DNA of 64,000 bases from OFTM382 sp964352615 (GTDB taxonomy: Bacteria > Planctomycetota > Phycisphaerae > Phycisphaerales > UBA1924). The position numbers and the translations under genes are program-made. The notes beneath the pieces are model-generated. The model had not been told where the DNA came from. It searched no databases and saw nothing but the letters and a program-made list of their open reading frames with translations. Location of the stretch: the NCBI GenBank assembly GCA_964352615.1, contig CAYGSG010000001.1:62001-126000 (forward strand), given 5' to 3'. Below are positions 43,578-51,985 of this stretch, piece after piece (the first letter of the stretch is position 1; every line of letters begins with the position of its first letter).

Positions 43578-44279
43578 ATGCCTATCCAGCCCACCACGTC
43601 GCGCGCCCGCCTTGCACTGCCGCTGATTGCGATCGCGATGGGCGTGCTCGGGTCGCTGGCAGGCGGGTGTGCCTCGCGGCCCGTGCCCATGATGCGTGCC
43701 CACGGCAACACGGCGTATGCGCAGGGGCGTTACCCAGACGCGGTCGCGTTCCAACAGAGGGTGATCGAACTCGCCCCGGGCCGGGCTCAGTACCAGTACG
43801 AACTGGGACGTTCGCTCGCTGCCAACGGCGATCTTGGCAGTGCGGCGGAGCACCTAGCGATCGCTCATGGGCTTGATCCCGCAAGCCCTGTGTACGTCAG
43901 GGCCTACGCCGAGGTGCTCACCGAGCTCGAACGGGTCGACGTGCTCGAAGAGGTGCTGCTGGCCCGGGCGCAATCGACGGGAAACTTCGAGGACTACCTG
44001 CTGATGGGCGAATTCCTCGGCAAAGCGGGCGACCCCGATGGCCAGGAGCAGGCGCTCTTGTCAGCGGCGGACCTTGCGGGCCGATCGGACGATCGACCCC
44101 AGCGGGCACTGGCACGGTTCTACGAGCGAACGAATCGGCCTCGCCAGGCGTTGAACCGCTGGAAGATGGTGCTGTGGTTCGACCTCGACGACTCCGAGGC
44201 AACCTACGCCATCCGTCAGGCGGGCGATGTGCCCGGCCCCACCGCCCGTCTGGTTCCGATGGGACGGATCGGGCGCTGA
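43578..44279 (+). CDS. TPR-repeat lipoprotein
   Basis: A 233-aa lipoprotein: lipobox AGGC near residue 30, then three to four TPR units with GNTAYAQGRYPDAVAFQQRV, YELGRSLAANGDLGSAAEHL and ARFYERTNRPRQALNRW. Probably held at the outer membrane with the repeat domain in the periplasm, serving as a protein-binding scaffold. No partner can be named. The ATG at 43578 puts the lipoprotein signal at the terminus. It is divergent from the LigD-like gene and about 110 bases from the ArsR-fusion gene. Confidence 0.8.
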   Translation: MPIQPTTSRARLALPLIAIAMGVLGSLAGGCASRPVPMMRAHGNTAYAQGRYPDAVAFQQRVIELAPGRAQYQYELGRSLAANGDLGSAAEHLAIAHGLDPASPVYVRAYAEVLTELERVDVLEEVLLARAQSTGNFEDYLLMGEFLGKAGDPDGQEQALLSAADLAGRSDDRPQRALARFYERTNRPRQALNRWKMVLWFDLDDSEATYAIRQAGDVPGPTARLVPMGRIGR

Positions 44280-44348
44280 GTCTGGCCTGATATGCAGGTC
44301 CGATAGAACTCCTCATGAGACACGGCAACAACATTTTTGGTCGCTTGG

Positions 44349-44392
44349 TTGACGTGGACCGCCGTGTATCTACGATACATCCGGATACACGG
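44349..44392 (+). promoter_or_regulatory. promoter with overlapping operator palindrome before the ArsR-fusion gene
   Basis: CCGTGTATC (44362-44370) and GATACACGG (44384-44392) form a perfect nine-base inverted repeat with a 13-base spacer that abuts the start codon at 44393. A further GATAC (44374-44378) gives three half-sites of GTATC type. TTGACG (44349-44354) and, after 16 bases, TACGAT (44371-44376) make a plausible promoter with its -10 inside the palindrome. This is the layout expected for autorepression by the ArsR-type protein encoded next. Confidence 0.6.
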
Positions 44393-45382
44393 ATGAACAC
44401 GCTTTCCTCGCCATCTCAGAATCCGTCTCAGGACCTCGCCTCGCTGCTCGGTCAGCTCGGTGAGCCGATTCGGCTCCGCATGCTCCGGGTGCTCGAAGGA
44501 CAGGAGCTGACGGTCGGTGAACTGGCGAGCGTGCTTCAGTTGCCGCAATCGACCGCAAGCCGACACCTCAAGACGTTGACCGAGGGCCAGTGGCTCAGGC
44601 GGCGCGAGCGGGGCACGATGGCGCTGTACCGGCTGGTGCTTGATGATTTGCAGCCGGCGCCACGAAGCCTGTGGACCGCGGCCCGCGATGAGATGCTGGC
44701 CAGCGGCTCAACAGAATTCGAAGCTGACGACCACAGGCTGAACTCGGTTCTCGCTGAGCGCCCACTGGATTCGCAGGCGTACTTCGGTCGCGTCGCGGGC
44801 AAGTGGGACACGATCCGCCAGGAGCTGTTTGGCTCGCGGGTGCTGCCCTCGGGCGCGTTGAGCCTGATCCCTCCGGACTGGGTGGTCGCCGACCTCGGGT
44901 GCGGCACGGGCAATGCAGCGGAGTGGCTGGCGCCGCGCGTCCGCGAAGTGGTCGCGGTCGATCAATCGCCCGAGATGCTCGCGGCGGCTCGAAAGCGTCT
45001 AGGCAAATTCGACAACGTGCGGTTTGTGGAGGGCGAGGTCGCATCGCTGCCGCTCGATACCAATAGCGTGGACGCTGCCATCGCGGTGCTGGTGGTGCAC
45101 CACATCGCGAATCCTGTTGAGATGCTGAGCGAATGCGCACGCGTGCTTCGGACCGACCGCGGCGGGGGCGTGATGTCGGTTGTTGACATGACCGAGCACA
45201 GCCGGGAGGACTACCGCGAGACGATGGGGCACTGGCACCTGGGGTTCTCGCGTGAGCGCCTGATCGAGCTTTTTGCCGAGGCGGGCTTTGATGCCCCGGC
45301 GGTTGTTGAACTTCCCGCGGACCCTCGAGCCACGGGGCCGGGTCTGCTCGCCGCGTCGGCGAGGGTGCGGGCAACGGGTTAG
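44393..45382 (+). CDS. ArsR-family regulator fused to a SAM-dependent methyltransferase
   Basis: A 329-aa fusion. Residues about 10-90 form an ArsR winged helix (LGEPIRLRMLRVLEGQELTV, then LQLPQSTASRHLKTLTEGQW). Residues about 150-300 are a class I methyltransferase with VVADLGCGTGNAAEWLAP and VVAVDQSPEMLAAARKRLG. Such fusions are known and have been proposed to sense S-adenosylmethionine or homocysteine. Here the gene is followed by ahcY and metF, which recycle S-adenosylhomocysteine and remake methionine, so it is most likely the regulator of that pathway. The start ATG abuts an operator-like palindrome and leaves almost no leader. Binding of the palindrome is inferred. Confidence 0.85.
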   Translation: MNTLSSPSQNPSQDLASLLGQLGEPIRLRMLRVLEGQELTVGELASVLQLPQSTASRHLKTLTEGQWLRRRERGTMALYRLVLDDLQPAPRSLWTAARDEMLASGSTEFEADDHRLNSVLAERPLDSQAYFGRVAGKWDTIRQELFGSRVLPSGALSLIPPDWVVADLGCGTGNAAEWLAPRVREVVAVDQSPEMLAAARKRLGKFDNVRFVEGEVASLPLDTNSVDAAIAVLVVHHIANPVEMLSECARVLRTDRGGGVMSVVDMTEHSREDYRETMGHWHLGFSRERLIELFAEAGFDAPAVVELPADPRATGPGLLAASARVRATG

Positions 45383-45409
45383 AGATACTCTCACTTCATT
45401 GGAGCGAAC

Positions 45410-46873
<1,464 letters not shown>

Positions 46874-46897
46874 TCTGGGTAGATTGACACGATCCGA

Positions 46898-46923
46898 CAC
46901 CCTCGGGCTGCCGCCCGGGGGTG
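46898..46923 (+). other. intercistronic hairpin between ahcY and metF
   Basis: CACCCTCGGGC (46898-46908) pairs with GCCCGGGGGTG (46913-46923) over 11 positions with one G-U, closed by a four-base loop. No T run follows, so it is not a standard terminator. It may stabilise the upstream message or lower metF expression. Confidence 0.5.
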
Positions 46924-46965
46924 GTCATTGGTCCGACCGTTCGCCACCCCGCCGGGGACGCCACC

Positions 46966-47889
46966 ATGCACGCGCAGGACATCTTTGCAGGCGGCAAGAC
47001 GACGTTCAGCTTCGAGTTTTTCCCGCCTAAGTCAGAAGACGCGGGCCTGACGCTCTTTGAGAACATCGCCCAGCTTCAGACGCTCAAGCCCACGTTTGTG
47101 AGCGTGACCTATGGCGCGGGCGGCACCACGCGCAAGGTGACCCAAGACCTGGTGCTCCGGCTGAAGGACGAGACCACGCTCGATCCGATGCCTCACCTGA
47201 CGTGCGTCTCGCAGCGAGTCAGTGAACTCGACGAACTGCTGGAGCGGTACGCATCCGCAGGCATCAGCAACATCCTCGCGTTGCGCGGCGACCCGCCGAA
47301 GGAAGCACCAGCTCACCGGTTCGAGGACGACGACCTCAAGCGGGCAGCGGAATTGGTAGCGCACATCAAACGGTTCAATGATCGAGGCTTCCACCCGGAC
47401 AAGCGGGGCTTTGGCATCAGCGTCGCAGGCTTTCCCGAGGGCCACCCGGCGACGCCCAACCGGCTTGAAGAAATCGAGCATCTCAGAGCCAAGGTCGACG
47501 CGGGCGCGGACTCGATTGTCACCCAGTTATTCTTTGATAACCGTGATTTTTATGACTTCCGCGACCGGTGCCGACTGGCCGGCATCAAGGTGCCGATCGT
47601 GGCGGGGGTCATGCCCATTACCACGCTCGGAGGGATGAAGCGGATGGCCGACCTTGCGTCGGGCGCACGCTTCCCCGCCCCGCTGCTTCGCGCGGTGAAT
47701 CGGACCGATGGCAGCAGTGAATCGGTAGGCCGGGTGGGCGTGCATTGGGCGACCGAGCAGTGCCGGGACCTGCTGGATCACTCGGTCGATGGGATTCACT
47801 TCTACACGCTGAACCGTTCGAACGCGACGCGCGAGGTGTACGCGACGCTGGGCGTTAAGGACTCGAACGCGTTAGCCGAGACGCTGTAA
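46966..47889 (+). CDS. metF: methylenetetrahydrofolate reductase
   Basis: FAD enzyme that makes 5-methyl-THF for remethylation of homocysteine. 307 aa. Key parts: FSFEFFPPKSEDAG with the catalytic Glu, VSVTYGAGGTTR, ILALRGDPPK, and a closing GIHFYTLNRS. The 3' end overlaps the convergent amidotransferase gene by 35 bases. Together with ahcY it forms the homocysteine-producing and homocysteine-using steps of the methyl cycle under the upstream ArsR-fusion regulator. Confidence 0.96.
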   Translation: MHAQDIFAGGKTTFSFEFFPPKSEDAGLTLFENIAQLQTLKPTFVSVTYGAGGTTRKVTQDLVLRLKDETTLDPMPHLTCVSQRVSELDELLERYASAGISNILALRGDPPKEAPAHRFEDDDLKRAAELVAHIKRFNDRGFHPDKRGFGISVAGFPEGHPATPNRLEEIEHLRAKVDAGADSIVTQLFFDNRDFYDFRDRCRLAGIKVPIVAGVMPITTLGGMKRMADLASGARFPAPLLRAVNRTDGSSESVGRVGVHWATEQCRDLLDHSVDGIHFYTLNRSNATREVYATLGVKDSNALAETL

Positions 47890-48538
47890 CAAACGCCGTA
47901 AAGAGCGCAGACCCAACGACGGGCTCGCTCGTCCGCTCGGGGTGCCACTGCACGCCGATGGCGAAGTGTTTACCTGTGGCCGCGATCGCTTCGATGAGCC
48001 CGTCGTCCGAGCGAGCGATGACCGCCAGTGAGCCGGGATCGCTCACGGCCTGCCGATGTTTACTGAGAACCATGCCCACGAGTTCGATGATGGAGCCCGG
48101 CTCAGGAACCACCGCGTGCTCGGCGTTCCAGTGCCGATGCCAATCGTTACGCGTATCGGGCAGGTGTTGGTCGAGCGTGCCGCCCGCGTGGAGGGCCATC
48201 ATCTGCATGCCTAGGCAGATGCCGAGGATGGGCAGTTCGGGCCGAAGGTCGCAGGCGCTGAGCAGCGCCGATTCAAACGCCTGCCGATCGGGCTCGACCG
48301 GCACGATCGCCGGATGGGATGGCACTCCGAAGGGCTCGGTTCGCGGGTCGTCGCCCCCGGTGAGCAGCAAGCCATCGAGCCGATCGAGGATCGCCGGGAT
48401 GTTGTGCTGGCTCGGTGCGATCCACATCGGCAGCCCCCCCGCTGCCTCGATGGCCCTGCCATACGTCGGGTAGCTGAACAGACGCTTGCCGTTGGGCGAG
48501 TCGCACAGGTCGCAGGTGATCCCGATCAGTGGCTTCAC
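47855..48538 (-). CDS. class I glutamine amidotransferase-like gamma-glutamyl hydrolase (peptidase C26)
   Basis: A 227-aa protein of the PuuD/peptidase C26 group, which cleaves gamma-glutamyl amide bonds. The nucleophile Cys is in GICLGMQMM, the His-Glu pair in GVQWHPE, and the N-terminus has the group-typical IGITCDLCD and LLLTGGDDP. Substrate is unknown; gamma-glutamyl-GABA is the best known in the group. Its end overlaps metF by 35 bases; its start faces the DUF4340-like gene 38 bases away. Confidence 0.88.
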   Translation of the reverse strand: MKPLIGITCDLCDSPNGKRLFSYPTYGRAIEAAGGLPMWIAPSQHNIPAILDRLDGLLLTGGDDPRTEPFGVPSHPAIVPVEPDRQAFESALLSACDLRPELPILGICLGMQMMALHAGGTLDQHLPDTRNDWHRHWNAEHAVVPEPGSIIELVGMVLSKHRQAVSDPGSLAVIARSDDGLIEAIAATGKHFAIGVQWHPERTSEPVVGSALFTAFVTASRLTRSSP

Positions 48539-48576
48539 GCCAACAGTCTAAGGCGTCGGCGCGATACAGTGCCGAG

Positions 48577-49908
48577 GTGCGTGTCGTTCGGCTCATCACG
48601 TTGGCGGTTGTCTGTGCTGGCCTTGGGCTTGGCGCCGTGGTCGCTTGGCCATCGGGTGCTGGGCCGGCCGAGCCCAGGCGGCTCATCGGTGCCTCGGCAT
48701 CGGCGATCGCCGCGGTGCGCGTCGAGGGCGGCGAAGCGACCCAAACTGCAACGGGCGAGTGGCAAATCGCGTGGACAAACGCTCAGGGTAACCAGACAAC
48801 GTGGGCCGGCGACCAGACGCGCCTGCGGGCGTTAACCCGGCTGCTCGCAGCGGCCACGGCCCAGCCCGGCGGGGAAGCTACCTCGGGTGGTCCTTGGGCG
48901 GCTATTCAATTCGAAGACACCACGAGCGTACGGCTCGAATTCAGCCAGCAGCCCTTCGGTGGCAAAGTTGGCGTGCGCGTGACACCAACCGATAGCGGCA
49001 CGCCGTCAGCGGACGCATGGAACGGATTGTGCGACGCGCAACTTATGGACCTCTTTGCGAGCGGCAGCCGCTCATGGCTGTCGACCGCGGCCATGCCGGG
49101 CGTGCCGCTTGACCCCGCACGGATCGAGATCAATTCAGCAAGCGGCCGGCTGGTGCTCGACAGGCTCGGAAGCCGGTGGGTGATGCGCGAGCCGCTGCAA
49201 ACCGAGTGCGAGAGCGAGTTTGTCAAGCTGGCAGCAAGGCAGCTCGCAGCGCTCTCGGGCGACCGCGTGCTTGATGACCCAGAGTTGCTTGCTGCGCCCG
49301 CCATCGCATCTTGGACCGTCACCGATGCACGGCGGGGCGGGCGCACATGGCTCGCCGAGTTGCTCACACCGATCGATGCAGCGAACATCGCGGTCCGCTG
49401 CCGAGTGGCGAGCGACGATGGATCAGATCCCTGGGGTCCCGTTGTTTTCGCTATGAAACTGAGCGAAGCCGAACGGATCGACACGGCCCCCGCCTCGTAC
49501 CTGAGCCGAACGATACTCAGGGCGGCTGCGGGCGACATCGCGCTGCTTGGCGTTGAAGCTGGGGGCAACCGGTTGCAACTCGCACGCCGTGCCGACGGCG
49601 GTTGGCGCGACGAGCACGATGCCGAGCACCTTGGAGCAGCCCAGCTCGCAGCGCTGCTCACCGAGTTGCCAGCCGCAGCGGTGGTGATGACCCAAGCCGT
49701 GCAAGAGGCGTTCACTCCATCGTTCAGCGTCGATGCAGCACCGAGAGGCGGTGCAAGCTTCACAGATGATGGCCCGGTGCGCATCGGTCTCATGGCAACT
49801 TCGGGCGGCTCGCGACTTGCCCTTGAGCATGCGGGCGTGCTGCGGGTGTACGCGGACCCGGACTCCCAAACGGTCTGGCAGTGGCTGCTCGGCATGCAGC
49901 TTCGCTAG
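48577..49908 (+). CDS. DUF4340-like membrane-anchored protein
   Basis: A 443-aa protein with one N-terminal membrane helix (VRLITLAVVCAGLGLGAVVAW) and a long extracytoplasmic part with repeated beta-rich units (GEWQIAW, GSRWVMREPLQTECES, DGGWRDEHDAEHLGAAQ), the pattern of DUF4340. Such proteins often accompany gliding or ABC-transporter genes, none of which is here. Start GTG at 48577, only 38 bases from the divergent gene. The stop TAG is part of the CTAG at which an IS5-family element is inserted, so the coding sequence ends exactly at the element. Confidence 0.65.
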   Translation: MRVVRLITLAVVCAGLGLGAVVAWPSGAGPAEPRRLIGASASAIAAVRVEGGEATQTATGEWQIAWTNAQGNQTTWAGDQTRLRALTRLLAAATAQPGGEATSGGPWAAIQFEDTTSVRLEFSQQPFGGKVGVRVTPTDSGTPSADAWNGLCDAQLMDLFASGSRSWLSTAAMPGVPLDPARIEINSASGRLVLDRLGSRWVMREPLQTECESEFVKLAARQLAALSGDRVLDDPELLAAPAIASWTVTDARRGGRTWLAELLTPIDAANIAVRCRVASDDGSDPWGPVVFAMKLSEAERIDTAPASYLSRTILRAAAGDIALLGVEAGGNRLQLARRADGGWRDEHDAEHLGAAQLAALLTELPAAAVVMTQAVQEAFTPSFSVDAAPRGGASFTDDGPVRIGLMATSGGSRLALEHAGVLRVYADPDSQTVWQWLLGMQLR

Positions 49909-49922
49909 GCCGTGTCTGACGG
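49905..49922 (+). repeat. left terminal inverted repeat of the IS5-type element
   Basis: Eighteen bases, perfectly complementary to 50413-50430. The first four bases, CTAG, contain the stop codon of the preceding gene. Confidence 0.85.
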
Positions 49923-50010
49923 CTGTGATTTTCGTCGCATGACCGGGTTGCGCTTCGCAGAAACTGTCGCCTTCGGGGGCCACGGATTGGGCCGCTGTTG
50001 AGGACGCCGG

Positions 50011-50430
50011 ATGCCGCCGACGAAGCACTACGAGCTGACCGACGAGCAGTGGAACCTGATCAGGACGCTGATGCCCAAGCGCCAGCCGGGCGGGCGTTGG
50101 AACGATCACCGCACCACGCTCGACGGCATGATGTGGGTGCTGGGCGACAAGGGGTACAGCTTCCCGAGAGTGCGTCGGTGATGCGAGCGTCGGGACATCT
50201 TTGATGTGATCCCGCAGAGGTCAGATCAGATCGAACGCGAAGGCCGACGCGGCCTGAACAGGCTCGTCTACCGGGGTCGTAACGTGGTCGAGCGGACCAT
50301 CGAACACCGCAAAGAAAACCGCCGGATCGGCACCCGCTTCGAGAAACTCGCCACGAGCTTCCTTGGCATGCTCAAGCTCGCATTCATGCGGCGATATCTT
50401 GCGATCCTCGATCCGTCAGACACGGCCTAG
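50011..50430 (+). pseudogene. IS5-family transposase, internally deleted and with a nonsense codon
   Basis: Starts MPPTKHYELTDEQWNLIRTL, the classical N-terminus of IS5-type transposases, and runs to MMWVL. It then jumps in frame to GDKGYSFPRVRR, which belongs to the late catalytic domain, so the central part with at least one catalytic Asp is lost. A TGA at 50179-50181, where a Trp (TGG) is likely in the parent, ends the first part. The same frame continues through RSDQIEREGRRGLNRLVYR, NVVERTIEHRKENRRI and a normal C-terminus, stopping at the TAG inside the right terminal repeat. Not functional. Confidence 0.85.
50413..50430 (-). repeat. right terminal inverted repeat of the IS5-type element
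   Basis: Reverse complement of 49905-49922 without mismatch. The transposase stop codon lies within its outer CTAG. Confidence 0.85.
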
Positions 50431-50569
50431 CAGTGCGCCTTGGGGAAGTTGTCTGAAAGAAGCGGGTGTGGAGCGGTTTTGCGTTCACCCGCTGTAGATG
50501 ACATGGTGCGCACTAGGAGCGCTGAGATGCCGTTCAAAACCAGCATTCGTTGCATCTACACTTGTCCAG

Positions 50570-50575
50570 TATAAT
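50570..50575 (+). promoter_or_regulatory. -10 box of the hen1 promoter
   Basis: A perfect TATAAT ending nine bases before the hen1 ATG (50585). Transcription would begin about two bases before the start codon, so the message is likely leaderless or nearly so. No good -35 hexamer is visible at 16-18 bases upstream. The site lies in the spacer after the IS5-type element. Confidence 0.6.
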
Positions 50576-50584
50576 GACCTGCCG

Positions 50585-51985
50585 ATGCTGCTCTCGATCA
50601 CCACATCCCGTAGTCCCGACGGCCCGCCCGCGACGGACCTCGGCTATCTGTTGCACAAGAACCCGGCCGGCCTGCAGTCCTTCGACATGAGCTTTGGACG
50701 GGTGCATGTCTTCTATCCGGAGGCGTCCGCTGAGCGGTGCGAAGTCGCGGTCCTGCTCGATGTCGACCCGGTGGGTTTGGTTCGGGGCCGAGGCGAGAAC
50801 ACGCTCGATCAATATGTCAACGACCGCCCGTATGTGGCGTCATCGTTCCTGAGCGTCGCCTTGAACAGGCTTTTCTCGACAGCGATGAACGGGCGGAGCA
50901 AAGAGCGACAGGAGCTCGTCGACAAGCCGTTGCCACTCAAGGCAACCATCGCCGTGGTACCGAGCCGAGGTGGCGATGGGCTGCTACACCGTCTGTTCGA
51001 GCCACTCGGCTACGCCGTGACCGCGGTTCGGCACCCGCTCGACGAGACCTTTGTGAGTTGGGGTGAGGGACCCTACCACACGCTCACGATCACGCACAAG
51101 CTCCCGCTTCAGACGCTCTTGCAGCATCTTTACGTGCTCCTCCCGGTGCTCGACAACGACAAGCACTACTGGGTCGGGGAGGACGAGGTCGAGAAGCTCC
51201 TCGCTCGTGGCAAGTCGTGGCTGCCCAGCCACCCTGAGAAGGACCTGATTACCCGCCGGTACCTCAAGCATCAGCACCGCTTGACCCGTGATGCCCTCGC
51301 GCGCCTCGCTGTCGAGGATGACCCCGATCCGGACGCATCGGAGCGGGCGCACGATGCGGAAGAGGAACAGATCGAGAAGCAGCTGAGCCTGAACGCGCAG
51401 CGGATGGGCTCGGTGCTCGCTGCGCTCAAGGCGAGCGGGGCGACCAGCGTGCTCGACCTGGGCTGCGGCGAGGGGAAGCTCCTCCGCGACCTGCTCAAGG
51501 AGCGGCAGTTCACCCGGATCGTCGGCATGGATGTGTCCATCCGGTCGCTAGAACGGGCCTCTGAGAAGCTACGACTCGACCGCCTCCCGGACATGCAACG
51601 TAAGCGCGTCGAGCTTCTCCATGGCTCGCTCATCTACCGGGACGAGCGGCTCACCGGTTTCGATGCAGCGGCCTGTGTCGAAGTCATCGAGCATCTCGAC
51701 CCACCACGCCTCCGAGCGTTCGAGCGGGCGGTCTTCGAGTTCGCCCGGCCGGGTGCAGTCATCATCACGACGCCGAACGCTGAGTACAACGTGATGTGGG
51801 AGACGCTGCCAGCGGGGCAGTTCCGTCATCGCGACCACAGGTTTGAGTGGACACGAGAACAGTTCCGATCGTGGGCGGATTCGGTGGCGGGTGAGCATGG
51901 ATACTCGGTGCGATATCTGCCAGTCGGCCCGGTGGATGATGCTGTCGGTTCCCCGACGCAGATGGGAGTCTTCGAGCGATGCTAG
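50585..51985 (+). CDS. hen1: 3'-terminal RNA ribose 2'-O-methyltransferase Hen1
   Basis: Methylates the 2'-OH at the 3' end of a broken RNA before it is sealed, so that the repaired RNA resists a second cut at the same site. 466 aa, as in Clostridium thermocellum Hen1. The N-terminal half (residues 1-240) is the ligase-activating domain; a charged linker (240-265) follows. The methyltransferase domain has VLDLGCGEGKLL with Asp291, and the manganese ligands Glu366, Glu369, His370 and His418 (CVEVIEHLD and HRDHRFEW). It works with the Pnkp encoded two genes downstream. The ATG is set by alignment to the family start MLLSITT. Ends overlapping the HEAT-repeat gene by seven bases. Confidence 0.95.
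   Translation: MLLSITTSRSPDGPPATDLGYLLHKNPAGLQSFDMSFGRVHVFYPEASAERCEVAVLLDVDPVGLVRGRGENTLDQYVNDRPYVASSFLSVALNRLFSTAMNGRSKERQELVDKPLPLKATIAVVPSRGGDGLLHRLFEPLGYAVTAVRHPLDETFVSWGEGPYHTLTITHKLPLQTLLQHLYVLLPVLDNDKHYWVGEDEVEKLLARGKSWLPSHPEKDLITRRYLKHQHRLTRDALARLAVEDDPDPDASERAHDAEEEQIEKQLSLNAQRMGSVLAALKASGATSVLDLGCGEGKLLRDLLKERQFTRIVGMDVSIRSLERASEKLRLDRLPDMQRKRVELLHGSLIYRDERLTGFDAAACVEVIEHLDPPRLRAFERAVFEFARPGAVIITTPNAEYNVMWETLPAGQFRHRDHRFEWTREQFRSWADSVAGEHGYSVRYLPVGPVDDAVGSPTQMGVFERC

Larger units (their letters stand above)
49905..50430 (+). mobile_element. decayed IS5-family element with terminal inverted repeats
   Basis: Bounded by CTAGGCCGTGTCTGACGG at 49905-49922 and its exact reverse complement at 50413-50430. 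CTAG at each end may be the four-base target duplication, as known for IS5-group elements that insert at CTAG-like sites. Only 526 bases long, about half of a complete IS5-type element, because the middle of the transposase gene has been deleted. It carries the pseudogene at 50011-50430. Confidence 0.85.

Noticed and set aside
45383..45409. SAM or SAH riboswitch before ahcY
   Set aside because: The spacer is only 27 bases, too short for any known class; control by the ArsR-type protein is more likely.
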